From Aegilops tauschii subsp. strangulata (lineage: Eukaryota; Streptophyta; Magnoliopsida; Poales; Poaceae): a stretch of 64,000 nucleotides of DNA. Within the stretch, counting starts at the first letter, position 1, and every line of letters begins with the position of its first letter. A model generated the notes under the pieces. That model did no database searches. It saw only the letters and a program-made list of their open reading frames with translations, and was not told the DNA's origin. Where the stretch lies: positions 250,761,135 to 250,825,134 of the forward strand of contig NC_053037.3 of NCBI RefSeq assembly GCF_002575655.3. Reading direction: 5' to 3'. Of the stretch, positions 40,725 to 50,597 are shown in pieces. The translations under genes were made by a program, and so were the position numbers.

Positions 40725-43700
40725 TCCTCCCCTTCTTGACATGAAGACGTCCTCGACGGAAGCTCATCTCCCTCACCCAAATAAGGCTTCAAATCTGCAA
40801 TCTTAAAAGTGGGACTAACCCCAAAATCTGCAGGCAGCTCAAGTTTATGTGCATTATCATTTATTTTCTCTAACACCTTAAAAGGACCATCATCACGTGG
40901 CATTAGCTTTGATTTGCGCAAATCAGGAAATCTATCCTTACGCAAATGTAACCAAACAAGATCTCCAGGTGCAAACACAACATGTTTTCTACCCTTATCT
41001 CCAGCAAGTTTATATTTAGCATTCATACGCTCAATGTTTTCCTTAGTTAACTCATGCATTTTTAAGATCAATTCAGCACGTTGTTTAGCATCAAAATTAA
41101 CCTTCTCCGAAGATGGAAGAGGCAACAAATCAATAGGTGCACGAGGTAGGAAACCATACACAATTTCAAAAGGGCACATCTTAGTAGTAGAATGCAATGA
41201 ACGATAATAAGCAAACTCAATATGAGGCAAGCATTCTTCCCACATTTTCTTATTATTCTTCAAAACAGCCCTAAGCATAGTAGACAATGTTCTATTGACT
41301 ACTTCAGTTTGTCCATCAGTTTGGGGGTGACAAGTAGTACTAAAAAGCAGTTTAGTCCCCAACTTAGCCCATAAACATCTCCAAAAGTGGCTAAGAAATT
41401 TAGTATCACGATCTGAAACAATAGTATTTGGCACACCATGCAAACGAATAATTTCACGGAAGAACAAATCAGCAACATTAACAGCATCATCGCTTTTATG
41501 ACATGGTATAAAGTGTGCCATTTTTGAGAATCTATCCACGACAACAAATATGCTATCCCTCCCCTTCTTTGTTCGAGGTAAACCTAAAACAAAGTCCATA
41601 GATATATCCTCCCAAGGAACACTAGGTACAGGCAAAGGCATATATAAACCATGAGGATTGAGTCGTGACTTAGCTTTTTGACATGTAGTGCAGCGAGCAA
41701 CAAAACGCTCAACATCCCGTCTCATCTTTGGCCAAAAGAAATGTGTAGCAAGTACGTCCTCCGTCTTCTTCACGCCAAAGTGTCCCATTAATCCTCCTCC
41801 ATGCGCCTCCTGCAACAACAAAAGACGAAGAGAGCTAGCTGGAATGCATAGCTTGTTAGCACGGAACACAAATCCATCATTAACGACAAACTTGTTCCAG
41901 GTTCTTCCTTCTTTACAATTCTGCAAAACATCATTAAAATCAGCATCATGCACATATTGATCTTTGATGGTCTCCAAACCAAATATTTTGAAGTCAAGTT
42001 GTGAAAGCATAGTATAGCGACGAGACAATGCACCAGCAATAACATTTTCTTTACCCTTCTTGTGTTTAATGACATAAGGGAAAGTTTCAATGAATTCAAC
42101 CCATTTAGCATGTCTACGATTCAGTTTAGCTTGACTTTTAATATGTTTCAAAGATTCATGATCAGAATGTATAACAAATTCTTTGGGCCATAAATAATGT
42201 TGCCATGTTTCTAGTCCGAACAAGAGCATATAGTTCTTTATCATAAGTACAATAATTCAGACTAGGCCCACTCAATTTTTCAGAAAAGTATGCAACAGGT
42301 TTACCATCTTGTAATAACACACCTCCTAATCCAATTCCACTAGCATCACATTCAAGCTCAAAAGTCTTATTAAAATCAGGAAGTTGGAGTAAAGGAGCAT
42401 GTGTCAAGTTATCTTTCAATACCGTGAAGGCTTCTTCCTGTGCGGTACCCCAAACAAAAGGCACATCCTTCTGTGTAAGCTCGTTGAGAGGTGCAACCAT
42501 GGTGCTGAAATCTCTCACAAAACGCCTATAGAAACCAGCGAGGCCAAGGAAACTCCTCACTTGTGTGACCCTTTTTGGGCTGCGGCCAACTCTCAATAGC
42601 TTCAATCTTGGCTTTATCAACTTCAATTCCCTGTGGAGTAACAACATAGCCAAGAAAAGATACTCGGTCGGTGCACAAGGTGCACTTCCCAAGGTTACCA
42701 AACAAACGTGCATCACGTAGAGCAATAAAAACAGCACGTAAATGTTCCAAATGTTCTTCCAAAGATTTGCTATAAATCAGTATATCATCAAAATAGACTA
42801 CCACAAATCGTCCAATAAAAGCACGTAAAACTTCGTTCATTAGTCTCATGAAAGTACTAGGTGCATTAGTTAACCCAAAAGGCATGACTAACCACTCATA
42901 TAAACCAAACTTAGTTTTAAATGCAGTTTTCCATTCATCTCCCAATTTCATACGAATTTGATGGTATCCACTACGCAAATCAACTTTGGAGAATATTGTA
43001 GAGCCACTCAATTCATCAAGCATATCATCTAGCCTAGGAATAGGATGACGATAACGAATAGTAATATTATTAATGCCTCTACAATCAACACACATACGCG
43101 ACGTACCATCCTTTTTAGGCACTAGTATAATAGGAACAGCACAAGGACTAAGAGATTCACGTATATAACCTTTGTCGAGCAGCTCCTGTACTTGACGCAT
43201 AATCTCCTTCGTCTCCTCTGGATTGGTACGGTATGGTGCACGGTTGGGTAGCGATGCACCGGGAATTAAATCAATTTGATGCTCAATCCCTCGAATAGGT
43301 GGTAATCCCGGTGGCACGTCTTGTGGGAAGACGTCAGCGAACTCCTGCAAAATGTTAGTGACAGCAGGGGGCAAAGAGGAAGGCACGTCCTCGAATGAAA
43401 ATAATGCCTCTTTGCACACAAAAGCATAGCAAACAGATTTGTTGAAATCTAGCTCATCAATATCAGATTTTGTGGCAAGTAAACATGCACTTTTCAATTT
43501 AATTTCAGAAACAACACTAGATGGTTTATTATTAGGTTTCATTTGTTGCTCAAATTCTTTTGCCACTATCTGATTTTCACTCTTATTTTTCTCCTGTTTT
43601 GCTTTATTAGCTCTATTAATGTCATCTTTCAAAATGGAATCAGGAGTCATAGGAAGCAAAGTAATATTTTTATCCTTATGAACAAGAGTATACTGATTGT

Positions 43701-44037
43701 TTCTACCATGGTGTACAGAATTTTTATCAAATTGCCATGGTCTACCAAGTAATAAGGAACATGCTTGCATGGGTACCACATCACAATCAACATAATCAGC
43801 ATATGTAGAGATACTAAAATGCACACGAACAGTACGTGTTACCTTAACCTTGCCGCTGTTGTTGAACCATTGGATGTAGTAAGGATGTGGATGTGGTTTT
43901 GTGGTGAGAGATAGTTTCTCCACCATCTCCATGCTAGCCAAGTTGTTACAGCTCCCTCCATCTATGATGACGCGAATAGAACGTTCCTTCACAACTCCCT
44001 TTGTATGGAACAAATTATGCCTCTGATTTTCCTCTGC
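40421..44037 (-). pseudogene. Element E Pol (protease, RT, RNase H, integrase) with two frameshifts
   Basis: Protease VIIDGGSCNNLAS; RT blocks [28 protein letters not shown] and catalytic [14 protein letters not shown]; RNase [21 protein letters not shown] and HSDHESL; integrase zinc finger (H-x-H and [10 protein letters not shown]) and the D,D,E triad in [25 protein letters not shown] and [13 protein letters not shown]. Comparison with element F shows a 1-nt insertion in the T-run at about 42570 and a 2-nt loss near 42212, so RT-RNase H is broken in E. A TAA at 44040-44038 separates it from gag. The tail ([15 protein letters not shown]) extends into the 3' LTR. Encodes the enzymes that copy and insert the element. 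Confidence 0.93.
40725..40737 (-). other. Element E polypurine tract
   Basis: AAGAAGGGGAGGA on the minus strand next to the LTR, identical to that of A and G. Confidence 0.85.
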
Positions 44038-45543
44038 TTATGTGACCTGCACACTCAAAACACGTTGAGCAACTAAACATTTATACCTGTCAGCGTCTTC
44101 ATGAGCCATGTATTGCGTCTCATTTTCAGAATCATCTCCACCATGTTCTTCACGTGTAATAAGAGCCAAAGTCTCCTCATCATAGTCACTAGCGGACTCA
44201 TACCCACCATCCTCAGTAGCAATCATCACACGCTGAGATTTGCATTCTATCGCATAATGTCCTCTTCCCTTATAACGACGAAAAATAATATCACTTGTGT
44301 GCCCTGTTGACGCCATGGAAGAAGAAGAGCTCTGCGCAGGCCCGGCAGGTGTGCTCTTGGCAGAGAGTGGTGGTTGTGCCTGCTTTCTTGTATCACGGCT
44401 GGAGGTGGCACCTGATGGAGGTGATGGTGAAGTGGAAGTAGAGGATGCACGTGGTGTCCATGATGAAGGTCGACCTGCAGAAAAGTTAGTTCGCGCCAAT
44501 GCCTGTCGATCCTGCACTTCACGTTCAGCTTTACAAGCAAGATGGAATAAACGAGTGATATTATTATAGTCCTTATACTCTAGAATGGTCTGAATCTCTT
44601 TATTTAATCCACCCATAAAACGTGCAAGCATAACTTCATTCTCCTCAACAATACCACATCTAATCATGCTAGTTTGTAATTCCTGATAATATTCTTCTAC
44701 AGAATTTTTCCCTTGTCTTAAGCGCTGCAATTTTTGAAGTAATTCACGTTGATAATATGGTGGAACCCAACGAGTACGCATAGCAGTTTTCAAAGCAGCC
44801 CAAGTAGCTGGAACAGGATATAATCTACAATGTTCAGACCACCAAACACATGCAAAGCTAGTGAAAGCACAAACAGCAGCAGGAACACGTCTCTCCTCAG
44901 GATATTGTAAACATGTAAATCGTTGTTCAGTTTCTAACTCCCAAGTAAGATATATATCAGGAACATATCTACCCTCAAATGGTGGAATATTCAATTTCAG
45001 TTTAGGGAGATGGTCATGATCTCGTACCTGAGGTGATGGTGCCGGCCTACCGTTGCGAATATATACCTGAGGTCGACCTGCTGGTGGTGGTGCTGGTGGC
45101 TGCACGTAGTTCTGAGTTTGATCAACCTCATCCTCTTAATCGCCCGCACAATCATCATCCTCCTCAGCCGCCGCAGTAGCAGGAGCCAAAGAAGCATCAA
45201 CAGTAGGTGCAGCGGCACCCGAATTTTGACCAGTCTCAATTGGAACGCGTTGTGCTCGTCCCACTTGATTTGGAAGGCGGCGTTGGAGATGTGGTTGTTG
45301 TTGTTGTAGCGGTGGGACATGTGCAGCCGGTGGTGGTTGGGGAAGACGCTTGAGTAATTCAGTAAACTTGTTATCCAGCTTTGTCTCGAATGACTTCTCC
45401 ACGGCATCTATCTTCTCCATAGCCTCTTCAAATCTGTTTAGCACATCTCCCACCTGGCCACTCATCATTTGCTGAAATTTATCATGCAACTCCTTGTTCG
45501 TCATGTTCTCCCAATCAGTCTCATCGGTTTGTGATCCTGCCAT
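44038..45543 (-). pseudogene. Element E Gag, one internal stop
   Basis: ATG at 45543 (MAGSQTDETDW). A TAA at 45138-45136 divides it. N-terminal coiled region (NKELHDKFQQMMSGQ, NRFEEAMEKIDAVEKSF), then the Gag domain: KLKLNIPPFEGRYVPDIYL, VWWSEHC, WVPPYYQRELLQKLQRLRQG, MLARFMGGLNKEIQT. The zinc knuckle is eroded: IIFRRYKGRGHYAIEC has lost the first two cysteines expected in C-x2-C-x4-H-x4-C. Gag would package RNA; this copy probably cannot bind it normally. Confidence 0.88.
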
Positions 45544-46753
45544 AGTTAGCAGCAATAGAAACACAAAAGAATATGATCCTGCAGACTACTAGGAAGTGGT
45601 GGTGATGGTGGTGTGTCACAAAACCTTCAAGCGAATCTCAAATTCTTACCAGTTCTTACCCAGTAGCAGGTGGTGATCGGCAACCGTTGTAGTCAAAACT
45701 CTCAAAGCTTGGATAGAGCGATTACCAGGGAGAGTCAAACGCATGATGTAGATGTATGTGGAGCTGGGAAGGCTTATAATATGGTAGCAAAAATGGTCAG
45801 CAATAATCAATTCAGAGATGCAAAGTTGAATAAACGCTCAACGACGGTACTGTGCTGGTCCTAGGCTAGACCGTGCTAGAGACGCGAGCCTAGAACACTA
45901 ACAAAATCACGGCGCTGCACGTAAATAAGGGAAAAGCACACTCTGGAAAAAAAAAATTCTCTTTTTTTTTCGCTCTTTTTTTTTTGCGAAAAATCACTAT
46001 AATGGTGAGTGTCTCAAAACTCTTCCCAGGTCAAACTGACAGGATAGGCACAAAATTTTTGTGACTATTTTTTTTCGGAAATCAGGGCAGCGACGACGAA
46101 AAAGTGCGACAAAAAATCACTATGATGGCGAGTGTCTCAAAACACTCCCCGGGACCTAAAAATAGGATAGGGAAAAAATATTTTTGGTCGCCGAAATTTT
46201 GGCCTAAAAACTGCCCGGGGGTCTACAGACTTTTTTTCCGAGACCTACTCAGGCAAGGAAACACGAAACGGAAAATAGATCGATTTCTAAAACAAACCGA
46301 ATATGAAAAGAACTCGGATTGGTTGTGGATATATGATGGTAGGATATGGCAGCGGTGGTGGTATATGGATACGGATCGGTGGTGGTATATGGATACAGAT
46401 TGGTGGTGGTATATGGATACGAATTCAAAGCGGTGGCGGATAAGCAATGGTGGTAGATGGCAAGGCGATGATGATGGTGCGGCGGCGGCGTGACAACTTA
46501 TGGCCAGAACTCGAAACTCTAAAAGACTAGACTCTAAGACCAGCAACTTGACACGACGATGCAACCGCAAATTCAACAAAGCAAAAACCCTAAAAAGATT
46601 ATGCAAAGGCTCAGATTGGTTCGGATATGATGAACTAACTCTAATTTTTGTGTGTGTGGCTTTTTCGTGGACTGTAGGTATGAAGAACAGACTCGATCTA
46701 ACCTACGAAAAACTGTAAAATCTCACCGAGCAACCTGGAAATCTGATACCACT
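45544..46753 (-). other. Element E leader (5' UTR)
   Basis: 1.2 kb without a credible ORF. It contains the block conserved with A and G (about 45815-45902), a splice-donor-like GGTAAGAACT near 45655, T/A-rich runs (45945-46000), and the ~24-bp repeats near 46350-46425. Confidence 0.7.
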
Positions 46754-47147
46754 TGATAGAGGCAAAGGTGTCCCGTCTTTCGATGGGATGATGGATATCG
46801 CTTTGGTGGAAGTCGACTTTGACGATCCGACTACGAACGTGCAATGATGTCGCGCCTTAGCAATCGCTAAACCAACTCCGAGAGGTTATTGACCACGCCA
46901 GAGCACGATCAACCTGACCACGAGGGTCTGTTTCCTGCGAGCAAACGAAGAACAAGCAAGAAACTGAGATTGCAATCTGGATATTGCGAATATAAGATGA
47001 AAGCTTTATTGATCAAGGTGGGGTTCTGTGACGCCTTTGTCTGGTCAATGAACACAAACGAAGTACGTGAAGTTGCAGCTATGGCGAACTTTTAATCTAG
47101 ACAAAACCCAAAGTCTAAACGACGCCCTAAGGGCTGTATATATGGAG
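46754..47147 (-). repeat. Element E 5' LTR, truncated (R/U5 and TATA only)
   Basis: 394 bp matching the first 394 bp (plus reading) of the 917-bp 3' LTR; the remaining ~520 bp of U3 are lost at a junction with D2 gag. Confidence 0.9.
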
Positions 47148-47520
47148 AATAGTCTTGAGGTGCTTGTTGGCGAAGATGCCGTATGTCCGTAGGCGAAGAT
47201 GCCTTGAAGTCGCTTGGCGAAGATGCCAAGGGAGATGGTGAAGTCGTTGAGCGGTTGTTGGTGTTGAGCTCATGACCTTCACGTTCTTGGTGGTGATGGT
47301 GTCGATGCCGATGTGATCTTGCCGGAGATGGTAGCTCGGAAGCATGTGCTCTTGAGCGTCTTCTCGAAGATGAGGAAGATCGCTTGTAGGACTTGATGAG
47401 GGCTTTGATCTCCTCCATTTGAGCATTCATCTTGGCTTCGTTGGAGTTGTTCGTGGCATCGAACTCGTTGTTGTTGTTGTTGTTGTTGTAGACCGAGGGT
47501 GAAATGCCTTGCCTATCCAT
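47148..47520 (-). pseudogene. Element D2 Gag N-terminal fragment
   Basis: ATG at 47520 (MDRQGISPSVY), then a run of seven Asn from a GTT/AAC microsatellite, a Ser/Arg/His-rich stretch (SYKRSSSSSRRRSRAHAS), ending after RQQAPQDYS where element E's truncated LTR begins. It corresponds to the first ~120 residues of the D1 protein; the Gag domain itself is deleted. Confidence 0.8.
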
Positions 47521-48484
47521 CACAAGACTCGAGTAGAGGTGAGTAGGAAATGAGATAAACAATACCAAGTTACCTTTTCCCAAAGTTGAGGATGTATCCC
47601 GTTTCACTCAACGTGAGATGAAAGAATAGTGGAATTGGTACCGAACTTGTTCACTCACACCTATCAAGTAAAGCTTATGGAGTAGCTTGGTGAGGATAGT
47701 GGCACAAAAATTTAATGCAAAATGTTAGCAAGAGTCAATAATGTTGAAAGAGATTCACAAATTTGCAAGTGAAACAAGTAGACCAATAGCAATGAATGGC
47801 ACACGGGAACGGACACATGGATAGATAAATGGGGCCGTGCAACCAAGGAATGAGCACAAAATGTGGAATCCACGGAAAACGCTCGTGTTGCACAACTCAA
47901 GAGAGACGCTAGCACGATTGCTCAATAGGCGGATACGACACTTGTGCACAACCTATGATATGCAAAATGGATAAACTTCTATCCCAAGTATGCTATGTAT
48001 GTATGGTTCCCGGTGTTCGCTCAAGATGATCCAAGATGATCGGATATGACAATCTTATATGCAATGTGGTATGATGCTATGGCACTTGCTTACAAGCTTC
48101 TTTGCTCTTTCTCTTTTTGCTTAAAAGCTTATTCTCTTTTTTTTGTATGGCCACTTTGCGAAATGCACAAACCAAGATAGCAATTGTGTATATGCGGGAA
48201 CAACTTTTGGCACACGAGATGATATGATACCAATATGATATGGTATGTATGCAATGGGAGGTGTAGACCAATGATCACTAATGTGCACAAGTAACGTTGC
48301 CGGCAATACTCAAATGGCTAGTCTCGATAGGCAAGGGACACAAAATGGGCTAGGGTTTATCAATGCAATTGCAAGGAGAATGTACAATGATTGGATACCA
48401 CTATAACAAGATGATATAGAGGTTACCGTCAATGGCGATGATGAGTGGCGGTGTTCTTGATGTAGACACCAAGATGATGGATAC

Positions 48485-48835
48485 CCGTCCCTAATTAGCC
48501 GAAACACCTTAGGAAACGGAAAAACCGCGAACTCAAAATCTCAAATGTCAAAATGGTGGTAGCGGGAATGCGGTGGTGGTTGCGGAAGTATTGGTGGAAA
48601 CCCGATCAAAATGGGTTAAGGTGGCGGAAGAGTATGATGGGCTATACACGGTGTCGGAGTTGGTAGCACGGTCCCTAAGTAGCCGAAACACCTTAGGAGA
48701 CACAACTCACAACACAAACAAAATTGGGTTAAGTTGGGGTTGCGGAAGTGTATGATGGGCAAGCCTATGCGGAAGTTATGGTGGTGGTTGATGAAGAAGC
48801 AACCGTCCCTAAGTAGCCTAAACACCTTAGGAGAC
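48485..48835 (-). promoter_or_regulatory. Three stem-loop repeats in D2 leader
   Basis: Each has CCTAAG (first copy CCTAAT) and CTTAGG arms around agccgaaacac; the first is flanked by outer CCGT/ACGG pairing. The same element occurs in D1 (60361-60395), C and B leaders, so it is a candidate RNA structure, for instance for packaging. Confidence 0.55.
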
Positions 48836-49099
48836 TCAAGTCACTACTCAAAAAACCTCAAATGCTATGGGGAACAAAATGGGTTAGGTTGCGGAAAGCT
48901 AAGGTGGTTTTGCGGATGATGTGGTGGAAGCCCTAGGCAAAGATGAAAAAGTACCAAAGATTTTATGGTGTCAAAAGGTGGTAAAACCAACTTGAGGACC
49001 TCGGGCACGTCGATAGCTTCAAAACGAGCCAAAGAACACCCAAATCGGAGTTCGGAGTGAAAAGTTGTGATGAAAATGGTGAAAGAGGCTGATGCTGAA

Positions 49100-49325
49100 A
49101 TTTCGGGGAAAGTTTCTGGTTAGGTCGGAAGTTCCGGGCCTATGGCCGGAAGTTCCGGGCTCCGGAAGTTCCGGGGGGTGGCTGGAAGTTCTGGGGGTCG
49201 CGGAAAAGTTTCGGGGAAGCCGGGGGATTTTGGGTAAACTTTCTGTTTAGCCCAGAAGTTCTGGGGCTAGGACGGAAGTTCCGGGGGACGGAAGTTCCGG
49301 GGGAGTCCGGAAGTTCCGGGGGTCG
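49100..49325 (-). repeat. Inverted-repeat array in D2 leader
   Basis: About seven CCGGAAGTTCCGG-type copies, some with one change (ctggaagttctgg). It matches the U3 array of the D-type LTRs and not those of B or C. Confidence 0.88.
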
Positions 49326-49621
49326 TGGAATTTCTTCCGGGACGAACCCTAAATTCCAGATCTGAGAACGGGGGCGGAAAAACACGATTTCCCGGGGCAA
49401 AATTGAGACGATTTCGTGGATGGAAATGGGGGAAAAGATGGGGAAGGCTAGATCCACTTGAAACCAAGCAAATCCATGGATCAAAATCAACAAAACATCA
49501 TCCAAACCAACAAATCACAAAAAAAATTGGGGCTATTTTTAGTGGGGATTTTCGAATTTAGGACGAAATCAAGCAAAAGAAGGCTAGAAAACGGTCGGGG
49601 AGGCTCCGAAATCGTGATCAA

Positions 49622-49637
49622 CCTGGCTCTGATACCA
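49622..49637 (-). other. D2 primer binding site
   Basis: TGGTATCAGAGCCAGG on the minus strand, a 16-nt match to the 3' end of initiator tRNA-Met, three bases from the LTR. Confidence 0.93.
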
Positions 49638-49640
49638 AGA

Positions 49641-50597
49641 TGATGTGGAGTGGAACTCCGTACGGCCGATCTTTCACGAAAGGAGCGAGATCCCTCGAAG
49701 AACACGAAGAACACGGGGAAGAACAGAGAGAAATCACAAGGGGAAACACTCAAGAACAAGTCCAATCACACATCCACTAGACAATCAAACACACAAGATC
49801 CACAAGGTACATGAACAACAAAGGGAAAGATACAAGGTAAGGTTCATCTCCATGAGGAGGTCTTGAAGGGGGCCGCCCAAGAGGGGGTCTTGATCGATAT
49901 ATCCCACAGGGTCTTCTCACATGGAGGTCTTGAACTCCATGGGAGTGGTGGTCTCTCTCTCAAGAGGAGAAGGTAGGAGCAAAGCTCACATACAAATGAG
50001 CTATCGCTTTGCTAACCCTAGAATGGAGGAGGGGGATGAGTATATATAGTAGTAGCCAAGAAGGGGTAAGTGAGGGGCGAATGGGTACATGGGCCTTGGC
50101 CCGAGTCTCTGCGCGCTGGCAGGGCCAAAAGTTCCGGGGACGACCGGAAGGTCCGGGCGCCGGAGGTTCCGTGCGAAGGTCCGGGTAGGGTCCGGGCTAT
50201 CCAGAGAGTTGGCACACTCTTGGACGGCTTCGGTGCAGCAGGGCCGGAAGCTCCGGAATGGCCGGAGGTTCCGGTGGCCGGAAATTCCGGGCAGCGGCCG
50301 GAAGTTCCGGGCTTTCCAGAAGCTTGTCCAGGCTTCTTCTTCCTTCTCTTCCACGCTTCCCTCGCGGATGGTGTAGTTGTTCCTTGGCGCTTGCACTCCT
50401 CCTCGACATTCGTGAAGCTCCGACAATACCTATGCATGCACACGGGAGGAGTGTCAAGTAGTATACCATCCTCGAGAGGGTCAACTGAACACGTGTAAAG
50501 GAGATGATTCACCTTTGTGTATGTGAAGTAGATGATGCTCGTGTCACTTGCCAAATTGACTCTTGACATGGTGATGTCCGTAGGATGCTCCGCATCA
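49641..50597 (-). repeat. LTR shared between D1 (as 3' LTR) and D2 (as 5' LTR)
   Basis: 957 bp with an intact PPT of D1 on one side (50598-50611) and an intact PBS of D2 on the other. TATA at about 50039-50048. Inverted repeats at 50120-50315. A single LTR with internal regions on both sides is the signature of unequal recombination between LTRs. Confidence 0.9.

Larger units (their letters stand above)
39808..47147 (-). mobile_element. Element E: Ty3/gypsy element with gag-pol, 5' LTR truncated
   Basis: 3' LTR 39808-40724, PPT, pol, gag, leader, PBS (ctgatacca, 46743-46751) and the R/U5 part of the 5' LTR (46754-47147). The 5' LTR ends in a deletion just upstream of its TATA, joined to D2 gag with a shared gag trinucleotide. 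Gag and pol have stops and frameshifts but all domains are recognisable. LTR start TGATGAGGACATCAATACC and the polyprotein tail reading into the LTR recall the CRM clade of chromoviruses. Confidence 0.92.
47521..49640 (-). other. Element D2 leader (5' UTR)
   Basis: 2.1 kb without a credible ORF. Three copies of the conserved stem-loop (48485-48519, about 48670-48700, about 48803-48835), an inverted-repeat array (49100-49325) and the PBS-proximal block near 49505-49570. Confidence 0.8.
38037..50597 (-). mobile_element. Element D2: non-autonomous gypsy-like element, interrupted and partly deleted by element E
   Basis: On the minus strand: 5' LTR 50597-49641 (shared with D1), perfect tRNA-Met PBS, leader 49640-47521, gag start 47520 to about 47148, then element E; the 3' part resumes at 39807 (end of the unknown ORF), PPT and 3' LTR 38995-38037. 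About 4 kb of gag and unknown ORF present in D1 are missing at the junction with E. The leader is almost identical to D1's over the shared kilobase. Confidence 0.85.

Noticed and set aside
40809..41207. Plus-strand ORFs opposite E and F pol (also 61525-61935)
   Set aside because: Shadows of conserved pol sequence on the other strand, duplicated only because E and F are duplicates.
49622..49637. tRNA-Met gene fragment
   Set aside because: Only the 3'-complementary PBS is present next to an LTR end; no cloverleaf follows. The same applies to the other PBS sites.
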